From Alphaproteobacteria bacterium (GTDB taxonomy: Bacteria; Pseudomonadota; Alphaproteobacteria; RF32; CAG-239): 6,287 nt of DNA. The position numbers were made by a program, and so were the translations under genes. The stretch spans positions 1-6,287 of the forward strand of contig JAFYWO010000028.1 of the NCBI GenBank assembly GCA_017557925.1, given 5' to 3'. Of this stretch, positions 1 to 6,226 are shown in pieces. Each line of letters opens with the position of its first letter. Position 1 is the first letter of the stretch. The notes under the pieces are model-generated. The model had not been told where the DNA came from, searched no databases, and saw nothing but the letters and a program-made list of their open reading frames with translations.

Positions 1-720
1 CGGCACAATTCTCATCTTCGCTGCATCAGGTATCTCTACTTCTTTATCCATATATTCTGTAAAATCAACACCACCAATATTATAAGCTATTTTTTTAGCT
101 CTTTCATAATTTTGGTCATAAAACTCTGCATTTTTACCATCTTGCTCTCCATAATATCTAGCATTTGAAATATGATCATCCAAATACTGTGTAGATGCGT
201 AATTTCTCTCCCACATATCGCGAGTTCCATTTGCAATTAAAGACATTTCCTTATCAAAATCTTCTTTAGAATTACTAAAGGGATTAACTTTTCCTTCTTT
301 AACTGCTTCCGTATAAAATCCAAAAAGTGAATTACAACGACGATTTTCAAGAACTGCAATATCACCTGTTTTTATGTATTCATCTCGCCAATAAATTAAT
401 TCCGCTATATTTGCAGATATTTCATTATGCATACAAACTTTATAAGCCTGTTCACAAGAAATTGCATACGCATACATCCCCTGAGAATTATTATCTCTGT
501 GCTTTTGTTCGTGTATTAAAGTCCCTTTTGAACTACTCCATTCGGTTTTACGTTCATCATCTAAAAAATGTCCAATTGTTATTGAATTGCTACTAGAAGT
601 ATAATAGGCACCACTTGAACTACTATTTGTTAACGTATCCACCTGAAAATCAACATTGCGCATTCTCTCTGTGGCTTCATCAAAATCTTTTTTCATACTT
701 TTTTTCAAATCATCCCTCAT
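1..720 (-). CDS. putative zinc metallopeptidase (HExxH), C-terminus beyond window
   Basis: An uninterrupted reading frame of 240 codons runs from an ATG at 720 to the left edge, where it is still open. The start is supported by a strong AGGGGG ribosome binding site five bases upstream and by a consensus promoter. The protein has HEQKH at residues 70-74, preceded by the hydrophobic residues of GTLIH, which fits the HExxH zinc-binding helix of zincin peptidases. About 26 residues later comes HNEISANIAEL (98-108); Glu100 is a plausible third zinc ligand in a gluzincin-like ExxAN helix. The first 45 residues are charged, then rich in Ser and Tyr. There is no signal peptide or membrane segment, so a cytoplasmic protein is likely unless it is exported by another route. 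The rest is rich in Asn, Tyr and Asp/Glu. I recall similar HExxH proteins as uncharacterised families in gut alphaproteobacteria, but cannot name a family. Substrate unknown; peptidase activity is inferred from the motif alone. Confidence 0.75.
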   Translation of the reverse strand, partial: MRDDLKKSMKKDFDEATERMRNVDFQVDTLTNSSSSGAYYTSSSNSITIGHFLDDERKTEWSSSKGTLIHEQKHRDNNSQGMYAYAISCEQAYKVCMHNEISANIAELIYWRDEYIKTGDIAVLENRRCNSLFGFYTEAVKEGKVNPFSNSKEDFDKEMSLIANGTRDMWERNYASTQYLDDHISNARYYGEQDGKNAEFYDQNYERAKKIAYNIGGVDFTEYMDKEVEIPDAAKMRIVP

Positions 721-753
721 AATATCCCCCTAAAAAGCATACCACATACAAAA

Positions 754-782
754 ATTATACCATAATCCCTAAATATTGTCAA
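754..782 (-). promoter_or_regulatory. consensus sigma-70 promoter of the metallopeptidase gene
   Basis: Reading the minus strand, TTGACA (782-777) and TATAAT (759-754) are separated by exactly 17 bases, a perfect match to the vegetative consensus. Transcription would begin near 747, giving a leader of about 27 bases that contains the AGGGGG ribosome binding site (731-726). It lies between the accD terminator and the start codon at 720, so the metallopeptidase gene appears to be transcribed independently of accD. Confidence 0.85.
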
Positions 783-821
783 TATTATTACCCACTAACC
801 ACCACTTTCCCATTGTTGCAC

Positions 822-848
822 AAAAAAAAGAGAGCAATAAGCTCTCTT
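822..848 (-). terminator. intrinsic terminator after accD
   Basis: On the minus strand, AAGAGAGC, a five-base loop and GCTCTCTT form an eight-base-pair perfect stem (848-841 with 835-828), followed by an uninterrupted run of T down to 822. It lies 22 bases past the accD stop codon, as expected for the end of the tsaB-ihfB-lapA-accD group. The matching A run precedes the stem on the plus strand, but there is no T run after it there, so it is directional. Confidence 0.9.
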
Positions 849-870
849 AACAATTAACATGAAAAAAAAT

Positions 871-1728
871 TTAAGCCACCTTAACATTTGCCATCAACAT
901 AGATAAAACTTTATCAAGCATTGATTTAAGTTCATGACGTTCAACAACAATATCAACCATACCGTGCTCTTTCAAATATTCTGCCGTTTGGAAACCTTCC
1001 GGCAATTTTTCACGAATAGTCTGTTCTATCACACGCTTACCTGCAAAGCCAATCATAGCTCCTCGCTCTGCAATATGAATATCTCCACTCATTGCAAAAG
1101 AGGCAGAAACACCACCGGTTGTTGGGTCTGTAAAGATAGAAATATAAGGAAGACCTTTTTCTTTCAATCTATTGATAGCTGCTGTTGTTCTTGCCATTTG
1201 CATCAAAGATAACATACCTTCTTGCATACGAGCACCACCTGAAGCGCTTGCAATAATAAGAGGACAATTATGTTCATAAGCATATTCAGCAGCCGCTACA
1301 ATACCTTCACCTACGGCTGTTCCCATAGAACCACCCATAAACGAAAAATCCATAGCCGCTACAACACTATCAATACCGCTAACTTTACCCAAACCGACCT
1401 TAATAGCATCATTACCTTGAGTTTTTTTACGATAAACCTTGATTCTATCTGAATAACGTTGTGTATCTTTAAACTTCAACGGGTCTTCTTTAACTTGAGG
1501 AAGCACCATTTCAGAATATATACCATCATCAAAAAGTTGTTTCAATCTCTTATCAACATACAATCTTAAATGATGACTACATTTAGTGCACACATAAAGA
1601 GACTGCTTCAACTCTTTAGAAAAAAGCATCTGCCCGCATTGAGGACACTTTACCCACAAATCATCAGAAATTTCTTTGGGTGTAGTCTTTTTAATTTTTG
1701 GACGCACAATATCTGTTAGCCAGTTCAT
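871..1728 (-). CDS. accD: acetyl-CoA carboxylase carboxyltransferase subunit beta
   Basis: AccD is the beta subunit of the carboxyltransferase half of acetyl-CoA carboxylase. With AccA it moves the carboxyl group from carboxybiotin on AccB to acetyl-CoA, making malonyl-CoA for fatty-acid synthesis in the cytoplasm. The 285 residues match the family length. The N-terminal four-cysteine zinc ribbon is intact (CPQC at 28-31, CTKC at 47-50). The crotonase-like core follows, with the conserved FMGGSMGTAVGE stretch (130-141), SGGARMQEG (163-171), DPTTGGVSAS (201-210) and GFAGKRVIEQT (227-237). The ATG at 1728 has a GCGAGG-like ribosome binding site. The gene lies 15 bases after lapA and is the last of its co-oriented group, followed by a strong terminator. 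In many alphaproteobacteria trpFBA lie upstream of accD and folC downstream; neither is present here. The identification is secure. Confidence 0.97.
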   Translation of the reverse strand: MNWLTDIVRPKIKKTTPKEISDDLWVKCPQCGQMLFSKELKQSLYVCTKCSHHLRLYVDKRLKQLFDDGIYSEMVLPQVKEDPLKFKDTQRYSDRIKVYRKKTQGNDAIKVGLGKVSGIDSVVAAMDFSFMGGSMGTAVGEGIVAAAEYAYEHNCPLIIASASGGARMQEGMLSLMQMARTTAAINRLKEKGLPYISIFTDPTTGGVSASFAMSGDIHIAERGAMIGFAGKRVIEQTIREKLPEGFQTAEYLKEHGMVDIVVERHELKSMLDKVLSMLMANVKVA

Positions 1729-1743
1729 TATATACCTCGCTTA

Positions 1744-2142
1744 TTATTTATCATCAACTTCTGGATGAGAAAACCATCCTTTAATTTTTTTATTTAACGA
1801 AAAACCTTCACTTTTCTCGTTCTTATTATCAACCTCATCTTGCAAAGAAACCACTTGTTTATTAAGTTTTTCACGTTCAAGATTTAGCTTTTCGTGTTCC
1901 TTAGAAAGTTGTTTATGTTCTTTACGTTGTTTGCGAACCATACTCCTCAAAGGTGCATACGCAGACCACGCAAACAACCTTCCTGCAATATATCCCAAAC
2001 AAAACAATACAAAATAAACCACACTAACTGCAATTTGAAGATCGGCAAAAGGCCACAACGCAACAAGTTCATTGTTTTGTACCAAAAACATAACAAAGAA
2101 AGTCAACAGTGGAAGAAAAATAACAACCTTCAAAACCCACAT
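1744..2142 (-). CDS. lapA: LapA/DUF1049-family inner-membrane protein
   Basis: A 132-residue membrane protein with the LapA (DUF1049) layout. A first hydrophobic helix lies at about residues 4-21, followed by the polar turn QNNELVALWPF (22-32), whose N...V...P pattern is characteristic of the family. A second helix spans about 38-55. A cytoplasmic charged coiled coil rich in Lys, Glu and Leu covers about 70-108. In Escherichia coli, LapA works with LapB in controlling lipopolysaccharide synthesis; in alphaproteobacteria this short protein is usually found next to ihfB, as here, and its role is less established. The C-terminal extension beyond the coiled coil (KIKGWFSHPEVDD) is not recognised. 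The ATG at 2142 follows an AGGAG ribosome binding site. It sits 29 bases after ihfB and 15 before accD, so co-transcription is likely. Confidence 0.85.
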   Translation of the reverse strand: MWVLKVVIFLPLLTFFVMFLVQNNELVALWPFADLQIAVSVVYFVLFCLGYIAGRLFAWSAYAPLRSMVRKQRKEHKQLSKEHEKLNLEREKLNKQVVSLQDEVDNKNEKSEGFSLNKKIKGWFSHPEVDDK

Positions 2143-2171
2143 ACCAATCTCCTAACAAAAAAAACAATCAA

Positions 2172-2453
2172 TTAGTTTTCATTTAATTTTTCGTGCAATT
2201 CTTTACCAACTTTAAAATGCACAATATTACGACTACCGATTTTTACTTTTGCACCAGTTCTTGGATTTTGAGCGATTCTTGGTTCTCTTTTGTGTATAGA
2301 AAATACACCAAAACCTCTAAATTCAACTCTGTCACCTTTAGCTAAGGCTGAAGTCATACTTTGGAAAATAATATTAACAATTTTCTCAACTTCGCTAACC
2401 AATAAGTTTGGGTTTTTCTTAGCAACACATTCTATCAATTCGGATCTAGTCAC
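2172..2453 (-). CDS. ihfB: integration host factor subunit beta
   Basis: A 93-residue HU/IHF-family DNA-bending protein. IHF is a heterodimer of IHF-alpha and IHF-beta that binds specific sites in the minor groove and bends DNA sharply, assisting replication, recombination and sigma-54 promoters. The sequence shows the helical dimerisation half (residues 1-40), the conserved RVEFRGFGVFS (42-52), and the beta-arm tip QNPRTG (62-67), whose Pro64 is the intercalating residue. The ending VHFKVGKEL is typical of beta subunits; HU would lack this pattern. The start is GTG at 2453, supported by GAGAGG six bases upstream; the nearby upstream ATG is out of frame. The gene lies between tsaB (77-base gap) and lapA (29-base gap). 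The ihfB-lapA adjacency is widely conserved in alphaproteobacteria. No convincing own promoter was seen in the 77-base gap. Confidence 0.95.
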   Translation of the reverse strand: MTRSELIECVAKKNPNLLVSEVEKIVNIIFQSMTSALAKGDRVEFRGFGVFSIHKREPRIAQNPRTGAKVKIGSRNIVHFKVGKELHEKLNEN

Positions 2454-2530
2454 AATATACCTCTCAATTTCATTATTATCATCAAAAAGTTTTCTAACAC
2501 CTTTTTTATTACTTATCTATATTTTTTTAA

Positions 2531-3187
2531 TTATTTTACACAAGCATCAGCATTTCTTATATACAGTGGTTTCGGAAAATCAAGGCTTTTTTCTAAATAT
2601 TTTTTATAAACCGTTTCAAAAAGCGCAACCGCATCAACGCTTTCCGACAGTTCCACATGCTTAATTTGCAAGCCCATAGAAACACTCAACAATCTCTCAA
2701 CCCCATCACCGATAAAGCTAACTTGTCTTCCTTTTAACTTATCTCTTATTTCTTCTCTGGTCAAAGCCAACGGCTCGCTCAACTTATTCATATCTTGGTC
2801 AAACAACTGAAAATAAAAATCTTCACGTTTAGTTTCAATTACCACGGCATTATAATAAGCTCTCTTCTCTTTAACAAGCATTTCATTATACACATCAAAC
2901 AACGAAACTCCTGTCATCAATAAACTGGGAACAGCAAACCCTAACGCCTTTGCAAAAGCAAGTCCGGCTCTTACACCGGTAAAAGACCCCGGACCAACTC
3001 CAACCCCCAAAAGTCCTATACTTGAAAAATCAATACCTTCTATATCAAGCGCATCTTTAACTTTTACCGCCAAAATTTCTGCTTGCCCATATTCCATAAA
3101 CTCCTCAACCTTATAAACACACTCCCTATCTTTATAAAGCCCCAAGATTACCGCTTTTGCTGTTGTATCAAATACCAACGTATACAT
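2531..3187 (-). CDS. tsaB: tRNA t6A biosynthesis protein TsaB
   Basis: TsaB is a non-catalytic ASKHA-fold partner of TsaD. With TsaE and TsaC it makes N6-threonylcarbamoyladenosine at position 37 of tRNAs reading ANN codons, in the cytoplasm. The 218 residues fit the family. The N-terminus has the expected LVFDTTA strand-turn (4-10), and the hallmark GPGSFTGVRAG lies at 66-76. The region GQAEIL (34-39) corresponds to the usual family segment before the first long helix. The C-terminus ends in a PLYIRN motif (207-212), also typical. The ATG at 3187 has only a weak purine-rich upstream region. It is the first gene of the minus-strand group and is divergent from the PAS protein gene. In many alphaproteobacteria tsaB is followed by rimI; here ihfB follows. 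Confidence 0.95.
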   Translation of the reverse strand: MYTLVFDTTAKAVILGLYKDRECVYKVEEFMEYGQAEILAVKVKDALDIEGIDFSSIGLLGVGVGPGSFTGVRAGLAFAKALGFAVPSLLMTGVSLFDVYNEMLVKEKRAYYNAVVIETKREDFYFQLFDQDMNKLSEPLALTREEIRDKLKGRQVSFIGDGVERLLSVSMGLQIKHVELSESVDAVALFETVYKKYLEKSLDFPKPLYIRNADACVK

Positions 3188-3214
3188 ATCTTTGTTTACT
3201 CTTTCAAATTTTAG

Positions 3215-3243
3215 TTGCGAACCATATTTTAATAGCTTATTCT
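3215..3243 (+). promoter_or_regulatory. possible promoter of the PAS protein gene, in the divergent intergenic region
   Basis: The 117 bases between tsaB and the PAS gene (3188-3304) must hold promoters for both directions. On the plus strand TTGCGA (3215-3220) and TATTCT (3238-3243) are 17 bases apart, each matching four of six consensus positions. A second -10-like TATACT lies at 3251-3256 but lacks a good -35. On the minus strand I see only weak AT-rich candidates for tsaB. No hairpin or operator palindrome was recognised. This is a tentative call in an AT-rich region. Confidence 0.3.
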
Positions 3244-3304
3244 AACCCTATATACTAAATAAAAAAAACAAACAACCCTTATTTTGCATTAAGAAAGAAA
3301 ATCT

Positions 3305-4939
3305 ATGACAGAAGAAAATACAAACGCATTATTATATGTTTGGCTCTACATCAGTTTAATATTCCCATTCATCATAGCTTTAACTCACCATAAATGCAAA
3401 AAAGCCAATCTGCTCCTTAAAAAAACAGATTTGGAAAATCGCCATTATGAAGAAATGCTCTATGCCTCCAAAGACGGCTATGTAACATATTCCATATACA
3501 AAAATAAAACTTATGAATATACATCAAGAAGACTAGCCACCACCCTTAACCTGAGAGATGGCGAAAAATCCGACATAAAAGATGTTTTACTGCAATTTTC
3601 AAGCCCTTACAAAGAAAAACTAACCCAACACATCGATTCGCTAATTAAACACGGTATTTTCTTTGAAGAAATAGCCCAAACAACAAATGATAAATTTTTT
3701 GCCATCACGGGAACTCGTATAAATTCCAATAATAAAGAAATAAACAGTAATTGCATTTGGTTTAGAGACATAACCGAATATACACAATACATAGACCAAA
3801 AAACCAAAGAAGCATCTTCATATCGTTCACAGTTAGAAAACTATCGTATACTTATAGACAACCTCCCCACCCCTGTTTGTCTTAGAGATGAAAACCTTAA
3901 TCTTTTAGCCTTAAACCGCTCATACCTAAACTTGCTTGGTTTAAAAAATTTCCAAGAATTAAACAAAGAAAATTCCATTCTTCGTGATTTAGGTAATTCA
4001 ACAGACCTAAAAGAACTGATTCAAACCGCCAAACTAACAAACACTTCGCAAAAAAAGCAAATTAACATCTTGAATTTAGGTGAATTAAAAAAATACGAAA
4101 TAACAGAAACACCCTACCACAACAAAATCACACGAAACACCCATATAGTAGGTTCACTTGTAGACATCACAAGTTTTGACGAAGCAAAACGTAACTATCA
4201 AATGCACTTAGACTCACATTTAGAGATTTTAAGTTCATTAGATACGGCTTTTTGCATAGTAAACACTAAACACGAATTTATATTCTCAAACTCTGCATTC
4301 CTAAAATTATGGAGCTTGCCTAAAAACTTTATAGACACCCCCACTCACTACAACCTCTTTTTGGATAAGATACGAGAACAAAAGATTCTTCCCGAAGTTC
4401 CTGACTTTAAACTCTATAAAGAGGAAGAAATAAAAGCATTGGATAATCTTACAGAACCCAAAGAAGACCTTTTATATATACCCGACGGCAGAACTTTTAA
4501 GCGTATACGTGCACCACATTCAAACGGAACACTTATAGCCTACGAAGACATAACCGATGCACTTGCAGTCCAAAGAAATCTGAATGACTTGGATTCCGTT
4601 CAACAAGGAATATTAGATAACCTTACCGATTCTGTCGTAATTTTCTCACCCAACCTAAAATTAAAGCTATATAACACTTCGTTTACAAACCTCTTAAATA
4701 TTGATAATAAACTATTATCTGCAAACCTGAAGCTACAGGATATAATAGAGTTGCAAAAACCACTCCTTCCTGAATTTGAGGATTGGAATTCTTTCAAAGA
4801 AGATATGATTTCGCACATAACCTCTATTACACCGTTTAACTTAAAACTAAAAAACAAAGTCCAATTACTGGTAACACCATCTGTATTACCCGACACATCA
4901 TTGATGATAACATACCAAAAGGAGAAAAATGCAAAATAA
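3305..4939 (+). CDS. membrane-anchored multi-PAS sensor protein lacking a histidine-kinase core
   Basis: A 544-residue protein with one N-terminal membrane helix (about 9-26), a short charged linker and roughly four PAS-like domains. PAS1 covers about 46-160 and ends in IWFRDITEYT. PAS2 covers about 178-290, starting LIDNLPTPVCLRDENL and ending GSLVDITS. PAS3 covers about 305-418, starting ILSSLDTAFCIV and ending AYEDITDAL. PAS4 covers about 434-538, starting ILDNLTDSVVIF. Short coiled segments link them. The layout resembles alphaproteobacterial DivL-type or related PAS histidine kinases, where the last PAS is followed by a dimerisation domain with the H-box and an ATPase domain. Here the protein ends at MITYQKEKNAK, just where the final D-(I/V)-T-(D/E) of PAS4 and then the kinase would come. 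No H, N or G boxes are visible. It may sense a ligand and signal through protein contacts. The ATG at 3305 has a weak AAGAAAG site. It is translationally coupled to the next gene. Confidence 0.8.
   Translation: MTEENTNALLYVWLYISLIFPFIIALTHHKCKKANLLLKKTDLENRHYEEMLYASKDGYVTYSIYKNKTYEYTSRRLATTLNLRDGEKSDIKDVLLQFSSPYKEKLTQHIDSLIKHGIFFEEIAQTTNDKFFAITGTRINSNNKEINSNCIWFRDITEYTQYIDQKTKEASSYRSQLENYRILIDNLPTPVCLRDENLNLLALNRSYLNLLGLKNFQELNKENSILRDLGNSTDLKELIQTAKLTNTSQKKQINILNLGELKKYEITETPYHNKITRNTHIVGSLVDITSFDEAKRNYQMHLDSHLEILSSLDTAFCIVNTKHEFIFSNSAFLKLWSLPKNFIDTPTHYNLFLDKIREQKILPEVPDFKLYKEEEIKALDNLTEPKEDLLYIPDGRTFKRIRAPHSNGTLIAYEDITDALAVQRNLNDLDSVQQGILDNLTDSVVIFSPNLKLKLYNTSFTNLLNIDNKLLSANLKLQDIIELQKPLLPEFEDWNSFKEDMISHITSITPFNLKLKNKVQLLVTPSVLPDTSLMITYQKEKNAK
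4919..4924 (+). promoter_or_regulatory. ribosome binding site inside the PAS gene that sets the next start
   Basis: AAGGAG lies four bases before the ATG at 4929, within the last codons of the PAS gene. It is the strongest Shine-Dalgarno match in the central region. It decides the start of the overlapping small gene and implies translational coupling across the 11-base overlap. Confidence 0.8.
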
Positions 4940-5345
4940 TCATCTTCACACGCAAACAAACACCACAAATATATCAGAAGACGATAAAGACGATAAAGAC
5001 GACAACACAAACAAAGAAACTTTTGAACAAAAAACAATCCGCCTTATAAAAGAGCAACAAGACCTGACAAAAATTACCATAAGAGACTCAACAGATATGC
5101 TGGCAAAAGCTTCAGGTATAAAATTTATAAACCGCCAATTTGATAAAAAAATTCTAGACTCTGCCCTATTAGAGCTAAAAAAACTCCGAAAACTGGCTCT
5201 AAAAAGCAAAATAGAATATCCATTAAAACTAAAATCCCCTCTAAAAGAAAAAGAAATAAAAAAACTCACAACTTCCAAACGCTTAAAAAAACTATTAAAG
5301 CAAAAATCTCAACAAAATTCTCCTACTCATACCAACCACCGCTAA
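4929..5345 (+). CDS. small lysine-rich hypothetical protein coupled to the PAS protein
   Basis: I do not recognise this 138-residue protein. Its first 30 residues are polar (Asn, Thr, His) and contain an acidic repeat, DDKDDKDD (18-25). Residues of about 33-60 look helical (TIRLIKEQQDLTKITIRD). The second half is very rich in Lys and Leu (ALLELKKLRKLALKSK, then several KKL motifs to the end), giving a strongly basic C-terminus. There is no signal peptide or membrane segment. Its ATG lies within the end of the PAS gene (11-base overlap) and has a strong ribosome binding site, so it is probably a real, co-expressed gene. It occupies the place where a kinase core would follow the PAS domains, but no H-box, ATP-binding or receiver motif is visible. 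The basic tail could bind nucleic acid or acidic partners; that is speculation. Confidence 0.65.
   Translation: MQNNHLHTQTNTTNISEDDKDDKDDNTNKETFEQKTIRLIKEQQDLTKITIRDSTDMLAKASGIKFINRQFDKKILDSALLELKKLRKLALKSKIEYPLKLKSPLKEKEIKKLTTSKRLKKLLKQKSQQNSPTHTNHR
4980..5003 (+). repeat. short in-frame tandem repeat encoding DDK units
   Basis: GACGATAAA occurs twice in tandem (4980-4988 and 4989-4997), followed by two more GAC codons. The nine-base unit is in frame and gives the acidic DDKDDKDD stretch in the small basic protein. It may vary in copy number between strains by slippage. Confidence 0.75.
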
Positions 5346-5350
5346 AATAG

Positions 5351-5379
5351 TTGACACCCCTAAAAAATTGTGCTACCCT
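5351..5379 (+). promoter_or_regulatory. probable promoter of the PTS operon
   Basis: In the 64-base gap before the next operon, a perfect TTGACA (5351-5356) is followed after 17 bases by TACCCT (5374-5379). The -10 box matches only three consensus positions, including the key first A and last T, but it is preceded by TG one base upstream (5371-5372), an extended -10 arrangement. Transcription would start near 5386, giving a leader of about 24 bases that carries AAGAGGG (5398-5404) before the ATG at 5410. No terminator for the upstream genes was seen in this gap, so read-through is also possible. Confidence 0.6.
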
Positions 5380-5409
5380 AACTACGTTTAAACAATTAAG
5401 AGGGCGATT

Positions 5410-5826
5410 ATGGAAAATCAATATTATGCAGTTGTTGAAAAACAAGACTTTTTTGAGATTATAGAAAATAAATTTGGTGAGCTTGCCATTTTTATTGATA
5501 ACAGAGAAACACCACCATCAAACCCCAAGTTAGAATACAATGGTGACAATATAGCTATCTTATACCGTGATGAAAAAACAATCATTAAGTTAGAAGGAAT
5601 TACCGCAGAAACACGCTCTACACTAGCCGAGGCAGAAGTTGTTTTATTTGTAGAAACCAACAAAGATGAAGTTATAAGAACATACGCTGTCCCTGTAGAA
5701 ACCGTAGATGAAATTGTTTTCAGAGGAAAACAAGTAAGAGCCGACGAATACGAGCGTTTCAAACAAAAGAAAGACATCATTGAAGCATTTGGTGCAGTAA
5801 ACATTTGGACTAATGGAGAAAATTAG
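5410..5826 (+). CDS. acidic hypothetical protein, first gene of the PTS operon
   Basis: I do not recognise this 138-residue protein. It is rich in Glu and Asp and appears to alternate strands and helices: likely strands at about 5-10, 24-30, 48-52, 56-61, 76-82 and 88-94, with a charged helix near 111-127 (ADEYERFKQKKDIIEAF). There is no signal peptide, membrane segment, Walker A motif or kinase signature, so it is not an HPr kinase even though it occupies that position. The start is supported by AAGAGGG five bases before the ATG. Its stop codon directly abuts the start codon of the EIIA gene, so the two are almost certainly co-translated. A role linked to the PTS phosphorelay, for example as a partner or regulator of EIIA or HPr, follows from context only. 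Confidence 0.8.
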   Translation: MENQYYAVVEKQDFFEIIENKFGELAIFIDNRETPPSNPKLEYNGDNIAILYRDEKTIIKLEGITAETRSTLAEAEVVLFVETNKDEVIRTYAVPVETVDEIVFRGKQVRADEYERFKQKKDIIEAFGAVNIWTNGEN

Positions 5827-6225
5827 ATGATAGGATTAGTTATAGTAACTCACGGCAAATTAGCAGACGAGTTTTTATCTGCGATGCAACACGTTGCCGG
5901 TCCTCAAAACCAAATTCAAACAGCTTGCATCGGTCCCAACGATGATATGAATCAAATGCGTGAATTTATACTAAACAAAGTAAAAGAAGTAGATTCAGGC
6001 GATGGCGTTATTGTATTGACGGATATGTTTGGTGGCACACCATCTAACCTTGCCATCTCAATAATGGATATGGCAAACATAGAGGTAATAGCCGGTATAA
6101 ACCTCCCTATGCTTATAAAATTAGCCAATCTTCGCAAAGATCAGCCCCTAAAAGAAGCTGTAAAAGGCGCCAAAGAAGCCGGTATAAAATACATCACTAT
6201 TGCTTCAGAATTATTGGGGAAATAG
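5827..6225 (+). CDS. manX: PTS system EIIA component, mannose family
   Basis: A 132-residue stand-alone EIIA domain of the mannose/fructose type. It accepts a phosphate from phospho-HPr on a histidine in the cytoplasm. The N-terminus IGLVIVTHGKLADEF places the phosphorylated His at residue 9. The second signature, LTDMFGGTPSN (64-74), includes the catalytic-site Asp66. The length matches a single IIA domain with no fused IIB. In alphaproteobacteria such an EIIA, paired with HPr and without sugar-specific IIB, IIC or IID genes beside it, usually serves regulation rather than sugar uptake; no transporter component is seen here. The ATG follows the stop of the upstream gene with no gap and has GGAG within that gene's end. 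HPr follows after one base. Confidence 0.95.
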   Translation: MIGLVIVTHGKLADEFLSAMQHVAGPQNQIQTACIGPNDDMNQMREFILNKVKEVDSGDGVIVLTDMFGGTPSNLAISIMDMANIEVIAGINLPMLIKLANLRKDQPLKEAVKGAKEAGIKYITIASELLGK

Positions 6226-6226
6226 T

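Noticed and set aside
327..596. Plus-strand frame of 89 codons
   Set aside because: It lies wholly opposite the metallopeptidase gene, has no ribosome binding site, and reads as low-complexity residues without domain character.
2484..2507. Weak hairpin AAAAAG...CTTTTT between tsaB and ihfB
   Set aside because: A stem with one G-C pair and an 11-base loop is too weak to be a terminator.
4600..5037. Minus-strand frame of 145 codons across the PAS gene end
   Set aside because: Its product is a Phe, Ser and Cys-rich mirror of the opposing Lys/Asn-rich genes, with no start signal; it is a shadow of the plus-strand genes.
4946..5278. Minus-strand frame of 110 codons opposite the lysine-rich protein
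   Set aside because: It could compete with the plus-strand gene, but it is Ser/Phe-rich, runs against all neighbours and lacks a ribosome binding site, while the plus frame has a strong one and overlaps its neighbour.
4929..5345. Frameshifted remnant of a histidine kinase
   Set aside because: Neither this frame nor the others after 4939 shows an H-box, an N-box or glycine-rich ATP-lid motifs, so a simple frameshift does not explain the missing kinase.
5366..5397. Inverted repeat AATTGT...ACAATT and the palindrome GTTTAAAC in the PTS promoter region
   Set aside because: Six-base AT-rich arms and a single eight-base palindrome are expected by chance here; the position over the promoter is suggestive of an operator but not enough to call one.
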